From Girardinichthys multiradiatus (lineage: Eukaryota; Chordata; Actinopteri; Cyprinodontiformes; Goodeidae), in NCBI RefSeq assembly GCF_021462225.1, contig NC_061796.1, positions 46,042,891-46,106,890 of the forward strand: DNA of 64,000 nucleotides, in the 5' to 3' direction. The notes beneath the pieces are model-generated. The model did not search any database, had not been told where the DNA came from, and saw nothing but the letters and a program-made list of their open reading frames with translations. The translations under genes and the position numbers were made by a program. How positions within the stretch are numbered: position 1 is the first letter of the stretch; the number at the start of each line of letters is the position of its first letter. Below are positions 34,848 to 45,990 of this stretch, piece by piece.

Positions 34848-34947
34848 ATGAATTGCGCAGGTTGGAGTAGCTCAGTTAATTTTCATTAAATGAGCTACAA
34901 CAACATTTAGTTTACCTTTGGGATGGATAAATTATTTTTGAATTGAA
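34848..34947 (+). mobile_element. miniature LINE derivative joining 5' and 3' ends
   Basis: The left half (ATGAATTGC, then GCAGGTTGGAGTAGCTC) matches the LINE copy at 1446-1487 except for a 16-base gap. The right half (AATGAGCTACAACA.CATTTA, then CCTTTGGGAT, then ATTTTTGAATTGAA) matches that LINE's 3' end at 4563-4620. All coding sequence between is absent. It looks like an internally deleted, non-autonomous derivative with the LINE 3' tail kept. Confidence 0.55.
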
Positions 34948-35990
34948 GTGTTTTTGTCAGTGGCTATTTTACCTTAAAAACACATTTAATTTACAGTTTT
35001 ATTCGTAATATTTTACTCTTCTAATATGCTCTGCTGGGTGGGAATCTTCCTGTTGTTTGTCTGAAGCACAAACTTATCTGTTCGAGCTGGATTATGCAAT
35101 AATTTCTTAGCACCACAGATGACAAACTATTACAGTCCTGGAGGTAGAGTATGGATACCAGTAGACGTTACGTCACAGTGAGTGTGGATCCAGTCTCAGC
35201 CTTTGTTTCCTCAGATTCCTGATACCTCAGAGTGTGACCCACAGCTTTGCTGTACCATTTATGAACATTAGGATTGTAAACAAACCATTTGCAGCTCTGC
35301 AGCATCAGTCATGAAAAATTCATTCTCCGTGGTTACATAATGATGAGCATGTCTAGGAAGCCAGACCAGCACTATCTGGTTTTGTTATATTTGTGTTTTT
35401 GTTTGTATTTGGAATGAAACGAGGGTCACCGGGAATGAAACTGTCTGCGCCGTTCAACCGGACCATGTGTACTGCTCCGTAATGGCACTCATGCAGCTTT
35501 TGTTGCCTTGAGGAATGGTTGCATGATGGCTCAGTGGATGCCACTTTAATTAAATTATCAATTCATGTAAAACCCAGAGCAGGTCAGTGTATCAATCATT
35601 TCCAAAGTGGGGTTTATGCAGGCAGAGTGGCCCCCAAGGGCTCTCCAGTGTGTCCTGAGTGAAAATAATGCTTCTGTTATTTAGTCTCATTTATGCTACA
35701 GACATGCTGCGTCATTATAAATGTGTGCCAATGGCAGCTGTCGATACAGAGATGTGAAACGTTTTCCACCGAATCTAAAATCCTTCAGAACAACTTCCAG
35801 TCCAGCTCAGAACTTCTGGCAAAGCTGCAGCTGTAATCAGAAAACCAAAAGGCTGTCACAGAGACATGTAGTTGATTTTTACAGATTTACACCTTTGCCA
35901 AACGTTTCCAATAGGATTTCAGTGCAAGTGATGCAGCCCTTAAACCTTTTCACATTTGATCATGTTTAACAACAGACACCAGCCTGTTTT
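34948..35990. other. intergenic; no gene seen
   Basis: No supported coding frame, RNA gene or recognised repeat in this kilobase. Confidence 0.5.
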
Positions 35991-35999
35991 TTAGTGATT

Positions 36000-36990
36000 T
36001 TGTGTGACTGAGCAACAGAATATTGCATGACCTTAAAAAGGAATGAAACAGTTGCTTGGTTTTCACATTACCACATCTAAAAAGTGTGTTCTGCATGTAC
36101 AAAACCTCGTTCATAATCTGATACCGCTAAATAAAATCTACCGGTGTGTTATTTTCTCAGTTTAAATATGACTGTGAAGAGCTCAGAGGTTTGACTGAGA
36201 ACATTAGAGAACAAACAACATCATAACGTTTAAGGAACACAGCAGACAAGTCGGGGAGAAAGTTCTGGAAAAGCAGAATTAGGTTCCACAACAATATCCC
36301 AAGCTTGGAACATCTCCCAGAACTTTGTTCAATCCATCATCTGGACATGGAGAGAGGATGGACCAACTGCAGACCTACCAGGACATGGACGTCCACCTAA
36401 ACTGATAGGCTGTAGGTCCATGGTAACTCTGGGGAAGCTGCAGAGATTGACAGCTCAGGTGGGAGAATCTGTTGACTAGACAACCATTAGTTGTGTATAA
36501 GTCTGGCCTTTAGGGAAGAAAGGCCAGAAGAAAACCACAGTTGAAAGAAAGGCAAAATAAGTCCCATTTGAAGATTGCTACAAGCCATGTAGGAGAGTCT
36601 GCAAACAGATGAGACCAAAAATAACATTTTTGACCAACATGCAAAACGCTAAGTCTGGAGGAAAAAGTATCACCACACATCACCCTGAACACACCGTCCT
36701 TATGGTGAAACATGGTGGTGGCAGCATCATGCTGTTTGGGTGCTTTTTTTGAGCTGGGCAGAGTTGATGGAGAGAATTCCAGGGCAATCCTGGAAGAAAA
36801 CATGTTGGAGCCTGAAATAACTTTTACTGTGGTGGAGGTTTACCCTCCTACAGGGTCCAAACATACAGCCAGAGCTACATTGGAATGGTTTTAGAGCGTG
36901 CAGAATGCACACTACACTAATGATCCACTACTTTGTGTTGGTCTGTCTCAAAAAAATCAAGTTTCCAGGGGTATGAATACTTCTGACACT
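36000..36990 (+). mobile_element. decayed Tc1-like transposon
   Basis: Read in broken frames it recalls Tc1 transposase: HHLDMERGWTN near 36340, HGNSGEAAEIDSS near 36420, an ATGGTGGTGGCAGCATCATG block near 36713 (the usual HGGGSIMLWGC region, shifted), ENSRAILEENMLEPE near 36770 and HTARATLEWF near 36865. It ends in GGGGTATGAATACTTCTGAC, the inverted-repeat end of the same family as the copy at 15.5 kb. Several stops and shifts make it dead. Confidence 0.65.
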
Positions 36991-38030
36991 ATCAAGTCCC
37001 ATTGGTTGCTTGTCATGTTTCGAGCTATAATCTCAACCTTTGTCCTGCTTTAAGACCTCAAACCTGCAGCTCAGATTTAGTTTGCTGATAGTAGCCCTTT
37101 GGTAATCTCCAGATTTCATCGTTCCTTTCCTACATGAAGCGTCTCCAGTTCCAGAGGCAGCAAATGAGCCCCAAACTGATATTTTTCTGTCCTTATGGTG
37201 TTTCGTATACGGTCTTTTACACAGACCACCATTACTAATTTCTCTGTCCAATAGATCAGAACAACCACCTTTAGTTCTGTTCTTTCCTAAATGCTTTGTT
37301 TGTTGTTCCAGATCCATAAAGGCCTACTCCACGTTTGAGACCCTTTAAATGTTGTTAGATGTTAATATTTGTAATCAAGCTTCAACTTTCACAGACTTCT
37401 CTTCCTGACCGTTCAGCATCCCATCCTGAAGCTGTTTCTGCAGGGTTTGCAGGATGCTGCTGGGTCCCAGATGCCTAATTCACTGCTTAATTCAGGACAA
37501 TGAAAAATAAAACATATGAGTTTCATTCATCTGTTTAGTTTATGGTGCTAATTTGTGGTTTTATCTAAAGTCTTTTTTACAACTTTAGATATTTTATTAA
37601 ATATTTTAATCAGGCAACCTGGACTTGGTTGCATTTTTTTCTAGTAATGTTCTAAATAAAAGTACAGGTCTGAAGATCTGACTTATCTTAATTTCTTCAT
37701 ATTTTCCTTACAGACAACCTAATCTTCTGAAGTTGTCTTGATTAGTAGTTATTCAGGCATTCAGAAGGCCTTTCAGTCATTCTTTGGACTTTGGCCTCTT
37801 GTTCACTCATTTTCTATCCAGAACCTAAACATTTTCAGAGGATTGTTACTTTTTAATAAACCACTTAACTCAGAATAATAAATTATTCAAACACTGAAAC
37901 TGAAGCATGACAAAATTAAAAGAAGTTTTAGACTAAAATCCTTAAATTCACATTAACTGGTAATTATCTCCAGTAGTGAGTAAAAGCCCTCTTTAAATCG
38001 GGAAATTCTTCGGTTATGACCCGTGAACTG
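36991..38030. other. intergenic; no gene seen
   Basis: AT-rich spacer between the decayed Tc1 and the truncated LINE; nothing recognised. Confidence 0.5.
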
Positions 38031-38874
38031 TTCAATTCAATTAAAAACTGCTTTATTAATCCCAAAGGGAAATTAAATGTTGTTGTAGCTCATATTATGA
38101 AGGTTTCTTCAAAGAGTCGTTGTAGATGCTGATGGCTGTGGGCAGGAAGGATCTCCTGTAGCGCTCCGTCTTACAGCAGATCTGAATAAGCCTCTGACTG
38201 AAGACACTCTGTTGTTGTAGGACAGTCTCATGAAGAGGATGCTCAGGGTTCTCCATAATGTTCTTCATTTTATGAAGAATCCTTCTTTCCACAATGATCT
38301 CCAGAGGTTCCAGAGGAGTCTCCAGAACAGAACCAGCCTTTTTTATCAGCTTGTTGAGCTTTTTTAAGTCCCTGGTTCTGATGCTGCTTCCCCAGCAGAT
38401 GATGGTAGAAGAGATCACACTTTCCACAACAGACTTATAGAAGATATGCAGCATCTTGCTGCAAACACCAAAGGACCTAAGCTTCCTCAAGAAGTACAGT
38501 CTGCTCTGTCCCTTCTTGTAGATGGCTTCACAGTTGCATCTCCACTCCAGTCTGTTGTCCAGGTGAACACCGAGGTATTTATACTCCTCCACCACCTCCA
38601 CTTCTTCTCCCATGATAGAAATAGTTTTTGACTTATTCCCGTTTCTCTTAAAATCTACAATCATCTCCTTTGTTTTAGTCACGTTCAACATGAGATGATT
38701 GTTTCCACACCATGCCACAAAGCGGTCCACCACCTTCCTGTACTCAGCTTCTTGTCCATCTCTGATCCACCCCACAACTACAGAATCATCCGAGTATTTC
38801 TGCAGATGACAGGAGTCTGTCTTGTACTGGAGGTCTGAGGTGTACAGATTGAAGAGGAATGGTGAGAGTACAGT
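38031..38874 (-). mobile_element. 5'-truncated LINE copy with an open RT fragment
   Basis: Reverse-strand copy of the same LINE family as at 1.4-4.6 kb. It keeps only the end of the reverse transcriptase, from TVLSPFLF through the YSDD box to KKPS and stop at 38095-38097, then the 3' tail with TTGAATTGAA. Over the shared region (about 260 residues) I count about 16 amino-acid differences and no stop in this copy. The homology breaks at 38874, typical of incomplete reverse transcription. The open frame's first residues (MSTFYVGLITQCST) are flanking sequence. Confidence 0.88.
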
Positions 38875-39770
38875 TGTACTGCATTGAGTTATCAAGCCAA
38901 CATAAAAGGTTGACATCTTGTTATTTTATCTCCATTAAGAGAGAACAACACTGACACAAAATTTAATACAGTAGACCAGACATTCCAGTGTTTTTATTGC
39001 CTTTAAAATATTTTTAAGGAGAAAAAGCTGGCATATGATTGTATTATTTTCAAGCTGAGCTCATGTCCTTCCTTTTCCAAGACCAGTTAGGATGTCCCAC
39101 TGATTCTCCAAGAATGTGGAAAATCATGAGGTTAAGGCTAAAGGAAGAAGTGATAATGTATTTGGCCTTAAATTACATCTTTAGACACTTTGTTACCAGC
39201 AGCCTGTTACAAAGACACATCCCATTTGTTTTTATTTCTTAAACTAAATGTGTGTAAAATACAAGTATTAGGTTTAAATACCAATAAGATGGTCGCCACC
39301 ATGATATCAGCTGAAAACGAACAATGAATTGAAGGTGATGCATATCTCAGGTTAGGGCAGGATGTGCTTATATTTCTTAAAGGTATCAGACAATGTTTTG
39401 TGCTGTAAATAGTTTTAGTTCCTGACACGTTCATAATGTTCCCCATTTTCCACGAGGATTGTGTAAAACAAACAAACAAACAAACACACAACAAACTTAA
39501 ATGCACAATCTCAGTTTATTTTGCATGATAGATAAAAAAATGGAAAAGGAAAAACTTAAAGCGGCCTTTATGCTATGTTATACTCTAAAATGTATATTGT
39601 TTCAATAATTATGTTTTTAAAGGATGGACATTGATAATAAAAAAAATTTAAAAATAATCTCTTTATCTCGAAAGGAGTAAAAAGCTCTCAAATCAAGATA
39701 AATATATTTAAATGTTAAACTCAAACCTTTCTGTAAAAACAATTCCCTCACCACCATAACCTGTTAAATC
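38875..39770. other. intergenic; no gene seen
   Basis: AT-rich; contains an (AAAC)n microsatellite at about 39464-39487 and no supported gene. Confidence 0.5.
39464..39487. repeat. (AAAC)n microsatellite
   Basis: Five AAAC units in a row, then CACAC. Confidence 0.85.
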
Positions 39771-39773
39771 CTG

Positions 39774-39788
39774 TCGCCAGAGGGCGCC
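39774..39788 (+). promoter_or_regulatory. CTCF-like motif, site 1 of 3
   Basis: TCGCCAGAGGGCGCC matches CCRSYAGRKGGCRSY at 14 of 15 positions by eye (mismatch at the first base). Confidence 0.45.
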
Positions 39789-39799
39789 CGCGAGTTTCT

Positions 39800-40025
39800 T
39801 TGTAATTAGCAGAGATTGGCAGCCTAATCAGCAGCGCAGGTCTGCAGGTGGTGACTGTCTAGAGTCGGCTCGGTTCGGCTCTGCAACTCTCCGTTAAGTT
39901 CAAAGCAACCCTTCAGAGAGGAGATAAAGTGATGATTAACCGGCCTGTCGACATTTTTAAAGGTCAGCGGTGACCGTGAAGAGGAGAGGCGTGTTTGAAA
40001 CAGTTGTAAGATAGAAGGTAAGGCG
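39800..40025 (+). promoter_or_regulatory. CpG-rich segment with possible untranslated exon
   Basis: Between CTCF-like sites 1 and 2 the sequence is richer in CpG (GTCGGCTCGGTTCGGC near 39860) than the AT-rich surroundings, and it ends near a good donor, AGAAG before GTAAGG, at 40016-40023. It could be a distal promoter with a non-coding first exon, for lmna or a lncRNA, but nothing in the sequence shows transcription. Confidence 0.25.
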
Positions 40026-40183
40026 AGAGACTGAAAGGATCGCTGGCTTTCAGAAGAAAGTTTTTCCTTTTTTCTTCCTGTGTGTTTTATTAAAGTAGGC
40101 AGACAGTCAGGGAGTTGAATCAGTTCATGAACTTAGTGACACAGGCTGTGGAAAAGAAAAAAAGTTTCAGTGTAGCGTTTTAG

Positions 40184-40198
40184 CCGCTAGATGGCGCA
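40184..40198 (+). promoter_or_regulatory. CTCF-like motif, site 2 of 3
   Basis: CCGCTAGATGGCGCA fits CCRSYAGRKGGCRSY at 14 of 15 positions, missing only the last pyrimidine. Confidence 0.5.
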
Positions 40199-40225
40199 TC
40201 ATTTTTTGTTAAACGAGTTAAGGTA

Positions 40226-40240
40226 GCAGCAGGGGGCGCC
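40226..40240 (+). promoter_or_regulatory. CTCF-like motif, site 3 of 3
   Basis: GCAGCAGGGGGCGCC has a perfect YAGRKGGCRSY core and differs from the full consensus only at the first base. Confidence 0.5.
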
Positions 40241-42299
40241 AGAGAGGCGCAAACTGGGAGGGTTCAGGATGATTCACGAGGAACCAGAAACTCACATTTT
40301 AATCAAACAATGTCAATAGAATTACTCTCTAAACCGTTATTATCTGCTTTGATTAACTAAACAGCATTCTGAGCTTCTCAGACCACCATGATGGACCACC
40401 TGTGTTCCTCATGAAGAATGACGGTGTAGAGAGCAGAGTGAGGTCAGCGCTTCTGTTGTGGCCACATTTGGGCATATCAGACAGCTTAGCTCTAAGCAGA
40501 CGAGCCTTTCTGTTGGATATCAGCTTTCATTCAGTTTCTGTGGATGTTGAGGCCTGGATGGAGGGACTCCAACGCAACCTTGGTCCTCAGATGGTCATCG
40601 GTTTGCCAATTTTAGATGTGTCCTTGGTCTAACACACCTAATTCAAACGATTGATTACCTGCTCAGCGTTTCATCAGGTTCTGCAAAGATCTGTTGATGA
40701 GCTATTGATTGAATTTAAGTGTGTTGAAGCAGGAAACATTAAAAACATGGATACTACTCTGACTGGTATGGGTCAAACATCTGGATTGATTGAAAATAAC
40801 GGCTAGTTTCACACATTAGTGCCTTTTAAATATTAGGTTTGATGTACTGATCTAGTTCATTATCAATTTTTAACCTTTTTTCTTTTAGAAAACAAACTTT
40901 CTTCATCTGTTTCTTAAATGTCTAATTGGTGGCGGATGTGTTGCTGTAACTGGCCTGTTTCTGTACGATCTGATCGTCTTCATTTTCACTTTTCATTTGG
41001 ATTAAAAGAACAAAAACGAAGCAGCTTTTCTGGACTAAGAAACACTTGATCTGCTTCTGCTCCAGTATGAAATAAAATGAAAAGGAAGAAAGTCAGTTTG
41101 CAGAGCTGCAGCCTGAGTTTGTCCATAATATCTATAAACTGGTAATGAGAGATCGGAAAATATAAATGGGAAAAAAAGAACAAGGAAGTGATTAGTTGGA
41201 ACATGTACTAAAAATAAAGACATTAAAGTGAAATACTTTTCCATTCTTTCTCGGTTAATAAATACAACATTCTGATACTGATGATCCAAAACAGGGAAGA
41301 ATTTTAGGTGTTTGACCAATTTTTTTTTTTTTTTTAATTGTAGCATTTTAGTTTTAAAACTCTGACATTTTCAGTTATGGACCTGACTGCAGGCAGAACC
41401 AGTTTGATAGCTGTACCCTCCTAATTGCCTTTCCAATGTGGCCAGAATGGGTTTTTCCATTGTTATGGTGAAAAACGCATGGATGTTCCTTGGAAAGATG
41501 TATATCTGTGTATAGTAAAAGTCATACAGCTGGGCAGTAATCACAGAACATGTACAGGACTCTTTCTAAAGCACAGAGATGGCAAAGAATGAGACCTACT
41601 GATGGGAACAGCTTGTGGTACCAGATCTCATATTCAACTCGGTGAACCACAAGCATAGATTTAGAAACGGATGAGTCACTCTTTCTGAATGTTGGCACTT
41701 TGTCACCAGCGTTTCCTCAGATTTGCGTTGGGAGACTTACTTCCTCCTCCCTTCATGGTTTCTATCGCTCAGATCAGTCTACAGCTTAGATCAAAGATGG
41801 TCCTGGTTGTTTTCTGTTTGTTCCCATCCCAGATTCTATCAGAACGATCTGAGCCGGCTCCACCCGGCTTAGTTCTAACATGATTTGCATAGGCAGCTAA
41901 AGTCACAAAGCAACTTTTGTTGGATGTTGGGCTGCATTCTGGAAACCTGAAGCTACTTTCTTAATGATTTCCATCCATGAGTGAAGGATTGTGAAGGAAA
42001 CGAAGCAAGCTATTAGTTAAGTTCAGATAATAAATCACGTTTCCAGCCTAACTTCAGTTGTGAATATTTAAATAGTAATTTGAATGAATGTAGTTTGCAG
42101 GAATAAAAGAGAAACATGGTTGTTCTGCAGAGCTTGTATGAGCTCTTCCTCAGGTTTTCAAAGATCTGAAAAGGTTTTGCTTTTTTGTTTTTCGGTATCA
42201 AAGCTCCTTTTTTCTTGGAAGAGAAAGAAGTAAGAAATATGTAAGTGAGAAATAAGTTAGGAAATGTGTTAGGTTTTATTTTCTCTGGCTCTCATTGTA
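40241..42299. other. intergenic; no gene seen
   Basis: No recognised gene. Ends at the TA target dinucleotide (42298-42299) of the Tc1 element. Confidence 0.5.
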
Positions 42300-42503
42300 C
42301 AGGTCCTTCTCAAAAAATTAGCATATTGTGATCAAGTTCATTATTTTCCATAATGTAATGATGAAAATTTAACATTCATATATTTTAGATTCATTGCACA
42401 CTAACTGAAATATTTCAGGTCTTTTATTGTCTTAATACGGATGATTTTGGCATACAGCTCATGAAAACCCAAAATTCCTATCTCACAAAATTAGCATATC
42501 ATT
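42300..42503 (+). repeat. left terminal inverted repeat of the Tc1 element
   Basis: Pairs with 43663-43867 in reverse complement; the first visible differences are single bases near positions 23 and 34 of the repeat. Contains two related inner words (AAAATTAGCATAT) near each boundary, suggesting paired binding sites. Confidence 0.92.
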
Positions 42504-42627
42504 AAAAGGGTCTCTAAACGAGCTATGAACCTAATCATCTGAATCAACGAGTTAACTCTAAACACCTGCAAAAGATTCCTGAGGCCTTTAAAACTCCCAG
42601 CCTGGTTCATCACTCAAAACCCCAATC

Positions 42628-43590
42628 ATGGGTAAGACTGCCGACCTGACTGCTGTCCAGAAGGCCACTATTGACACCCTCAAGCAAGAGGGTAAGACAC
42701 AGAAAGACATTTCTGAACGAATAGGCTGTTCCCAGAGTGATGTATCAAGGCACCTCAGTGGGAAGTCTGTGGGAAGGAAAAAGTGTGGCAGAAAACGCTG
42801 CACAACGAGAAGAGGTGACCGGACCCTGAGGAAGATTGTGGAGAAGGGCCGATTCCAGACCTTGGGGGACCTGCGGAAGCAGTGGACTGAGTCTGGAATA
42901 GAAACATCCAGAGCCACCGTGCACAGGCGTGTGCAGGAAATGGGCTACAGGTGCCGTGTTCCCCAGACCTGGGCTACAGAGAAGCAGCACTGGACTGTTG
43001 CTCAGTGGTCCAAAGTACTTTTTTCGGATGAAAGCAAATTCTGCATGTCATTCAGAAATCAAGGTGCCAGAGTCTGGAGGAAGACTGGGGAGAAGGAAAT
43101 GCCAAAATGCCAGAAGTCCAGTGTCAAGTACCCACAGTCAGTGATGGTCTGGGGTGCCGTGTCAGCTGCTGGTGTTGGTCCACTGTGTTTTATCAAGGGC
43201 AGGGTCAATGCAGCTAGCTATCAGGAGATTTTGGAGCACTTCATGCTTCCATCTGCTGAAAAGCTTTATGGAGATGAAGATTTCATTTTTCAGCACGACC
43301 TGGCACCTGCTCACAGTGCCAAAACCACTGGTAAATGGTTTACTGACCATGGTATCACTGTGCTCAATTGGCCTGCCAACTCTCCTGACCTGAACCCCAT
43401 AGAGAATCTGTGGGATATTGTGAAGAGAACGTTGAGAGACTCAAGACCCAACACTCTGGATGAGCTAAAGGCCGCTATCGAAGCATCCTGGGCCTCCATA
43501 AGACCTCAGCAGTGCCACAGGCTGATTGCCTCCATGCCACGCCGCATTGAAGCAGTCATTTCTGCAAAAGGATTCCCGACCAAGTATTGA
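42628..43590 (+). CDS. Tc1-like transposase, 320 residues, open
   Basis: The protein has an N-terminal paired-like DNA-binding region (KATIDTLKQEGKTQKDISER, then GCSQSDVSRHL), a basic linker (GRKKCGRKRCTTRRGDRTLR), and a DD34E catalytic core: Asp134 (LFSDESKF), Asp224 (FQHDLAPAHS) and Glu259 (NSPDLNPIENLW), with 34 residues between the last two. The end MPRRIEAVISAKGFPTKY is typical. Tc1 transposases cut and paste the element into TA sites. Compared with family members as I remember them, about 15 residues are missing between VPQ (113) and TWATEKQHW, where a basic KPLLN..R-type stretch normally sits. All catalytic residues remain, but activity is doubtful. Confidence 0.92.
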   Translation: MGKTADLTAVQKATIDTLKQEGKTQKDISERIGCSQSDVSRHLSGKSVGRKKCGRKRCTTRRGDRTLRKIVEKGRFQTLGDLRKQWTESGIETSRATVHRRVQEMGYRCRVPQTWATEKQHWTVAQWSKVLFSDESKFCMSFRNQGARVWRKTGEKEMPKCQKSSVKYPQSVMVWGAVSAAGVGPLCFIKGRVNAASYQEILEHFMLPSAEKLYGDEDFIFQHDLAPAHSAKTTGKWFTDHGITVLNWPANSPDLNPIENLWDIVKRTLRDSRPNTLDELKAAIEASWASIRPQQCHRLIASMPRRIEAVISAKGFPTKY

Positions 43591-43662
43591 GTGCATAACT
43601 GTACATGATTATTTGAAGGTTGACGTTTTTTGTATTAAAAACACTTTTATTTTATTGGTCGG

Positions 43663-43867
43663 ATGAAATATGCTAATTCTGTGAGATATGAATTTTGGGT
43701 TTTCATGAGCTGTATGCCAAAATCATCCGTATTAAGACAATAAAAGACCTGAAATATTTCAGTTAGTGTGCAATGAATCTAAAATATATGAATATTAAAT
43801 TTTCATCATTACATTATAGAAAATAATGAACTTTATCACAATATACTAATTTTTTGAGAAGGACCTG
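43663..43867 (-). repeat. right terminal inverted repeat of the Tc1 element
   Basis: Reverse complement of the left repeat with few substitutions; ends GGACCTG before the TA duplicate. Confidence 0.92.
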
Positions 43868-43869
43868 TA

Positions 43870-44329
43870 TGTCCTCAGGATGAGGGTTATGGTTTACAGC
43901 TAACAAGACCATTTCATTTCTTTTCAGTTCTTGTTTATCTGTCGAGTCCGTTCTTGTTTCTGGACCTGATCTATGACTCAGAGTCTGTTGGTGTTGATTG
44001 TACAACAGCAGGGGACCTAGCAGCTGTTTCAGTACCGAAACCTTTTTTAACTTTACAAGACCGAGCTGAAGATTATTTCAGGTCGTGCATGAATCCATAA
44101 AGCCTGTTTAAAATAACTTTTAGGAAAACCAAGCAGTTGATCATACAGCGATGGAAATAAATGATGAAATCCTCGGCTGATGTTGGACATTTGCTCCATT
44201 ACAAAGAATAAAACACGCTCTTATTTTTAGGGAATTTTTCATGGAAAAAGTCCAGGAAAAATGTATTTTCATGTCATTGAGTGAAATAAGTAGTCGTTTT
44301 TCTGCATCCTAGCATGACCTTAAACAAGG
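43870..44329. other. intergenic; no gene seen
   Basis: Short spacer between the young Tc1 element and an older Tc1 fossil. Confidence 0.5.
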
Positions 44330-45010
44330 TAGAGAAACCATGGTTGGCCAGCCCAGGATGAAGACATTTCTCAGAGATGGTCACCAGGTTGCACTCATCT
44401 CTGGAGGGATTTCAACTCACTAACCTTTACCAAAATGCTCGTAATCCTCCAGGTTTTCTCAAAACTTCGCCTCCCCTCCATAGATCTTGCATAGATCCAG
44501 TCATGTCTCATCTCCTCTCTTATGGCTGAGGGAAGAAGGTTCATGTCTAAGATTTTATGGTACATGACTAAGTCCAGTGAACCCTGGATGACATGAAATG
44601 ACCCCGTACCCTCTGCAAAAAATGGGCCCAAATCCTTATGCTTCCACCTCCGTGCTTCACTTCATGGATGTTCTTTGGGTCTTGAACAGCATTTCACCTT
44701 GGTCCACCTGAGCTGATTTAAATGGCTAAGTTACCACCTCTGCATGTCATCTAGCTCTGCAGAGTTCTGCTAATGATCCATTTTATTTAATTCCAGCATG
44801 TTGAACATCTAAAGCATGCAAGACATGAGCCCTTGAGGACTTACTGTGGATGTTCAGTGGTAAACGTGGGACAGTCTTCTGGGTTTGGTCTCGGTAACGT
44901 AGAGCTTCAAGGTTTCAGTTTGCTACAGCATAGAGTTACCAGTATGGTTCTTGGTATCTGTGGTACCAGCTGCCTTCAGATCATTAACCATGTCCTCCCT
45001 GATCCCTCAC
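44330..45010 (-). mobile_element. decayed Tc1-like transposon, transposase remnant
   Basis: On the reverse strand, KHGGGSIRIW is readable near 44650-44625 and is followed in a 78-codon frame (44395-44631) by GSFHVIQGSLDLVMYHKILD and MNLLPSAIREEMRHDW. This is the central part of a different Tc1 subfamily transposase from that at 42.6 kb. The rest is broken by stops and deletions. Confidence 0.65.
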
Positions 45011-45990
45011 CTTTCATCCTCATCCTAATCCCTGGAGGTAATATTCTACATTGATCTCCAGGCTGAGGTTTGTTTTTAATGATGGTCATTTTATATTCCC
45101 TCCATTTCCCATTAATCACGCAAACGGTTGTCACCTTCTCACCAAGCTTCTTGATGATGTTTTTGGACCCTGATCCAGATGGTGTAGCTCTACCATCTTG
45201 TCCCTGATGTTCTCTGGCTGCTCTACATTCCTGGTTTCTGTAGCGTTAAGCTGCCCTCCCCCTAATGTGAGGGCGGTAGCGGCATGTATTTTTGTTTGGT
45301 GAAAAGCAAACAGCACAAGATTACAAGATAAGCAGAAACATTTTCTGAAGAAATGTTTTTTGGCCGCCTGCCCGGTGTTATGCTGATGTTGTTTCCAGAC
45401 AAGCTGGAGAAGTTGACGTGGAGAGGAGGGAAGGCAGAACATGTGAGCTGTGTCTAACAGGGATGTGTGACTCGGAGGCAGTGTTCTCCTGGAAGGCCAA
45501 CGCTGCACCCGGGATACTCCCTAAGCCACTGCCCCATGCCCAAAAACAGAGACACCGTCCTGCCTCATGTGCACACTTTCCATGGTGAGGAGATAAATTT
45601 CCTCTGCATCCCAACCTGATTGGACCTGTGATTTCGAGAACTCCACCCCGAAGAAATAAATATAAGATCTGGGTCAGTTTGTGTCAGATGTCTTAGACTT
45701 TCAGGTTAAATGATGGGATTTATTCAGCCGTTCTTTAGAAACATATACTCTTGGATTTGGACTCATTCTGTCTTGGATTCTGCTTGGACTCTACTCTGAC
45801 TAGTTGTTTCAGTGAGGTTGGTCCTCCTGAAAAGCTGTTCCTTCTGCAGCAGAATTTTCTCTTTGCCCTCAGCTTCTTTTTTCCAGCAGAATAACTGGGA
45901 GTTCAGGGTGTAGTCTGCACATTTCACACTCCTTTCAGCTGGCTGGGAGCTGCTCGGCATCACCGTGTTTTATTGACAGACCACTTGCTC
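45011..45990. other. intergenic; no gene seen
   Basis: About 1 kb upstream of the putative lmna promoter. No gene or complete repeat recognised. Confidence 0.45.

Larger units (their letters stand above)
42300..43867 (+). mobile_element. structurally complete Tc1-like DNA transposon, 1568 bp
   Basis: The element begins CAGGTCCTTCTCAAAAAATT and ends with its reverse complement, and is flanked by TA at 42298-42299 and 43868-43869, the Tc1/mariner target duplication. The terminal inverted repeats are about 204 bases each (42300-42503 and 43663-43867) and differ at only a handful of positions, so the insertion is young. A single uninterrupted transposase frame lies between. Long repeats like these usually hold two transposase-binding sites per end. 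Confidence 0.95.

Noticed and set aside
39960..39976. Estrogen response element (AGGTCA...TGACC)
   Set aside because: The half sites are separated by four bases rather than three, so it does not fit the classic element.
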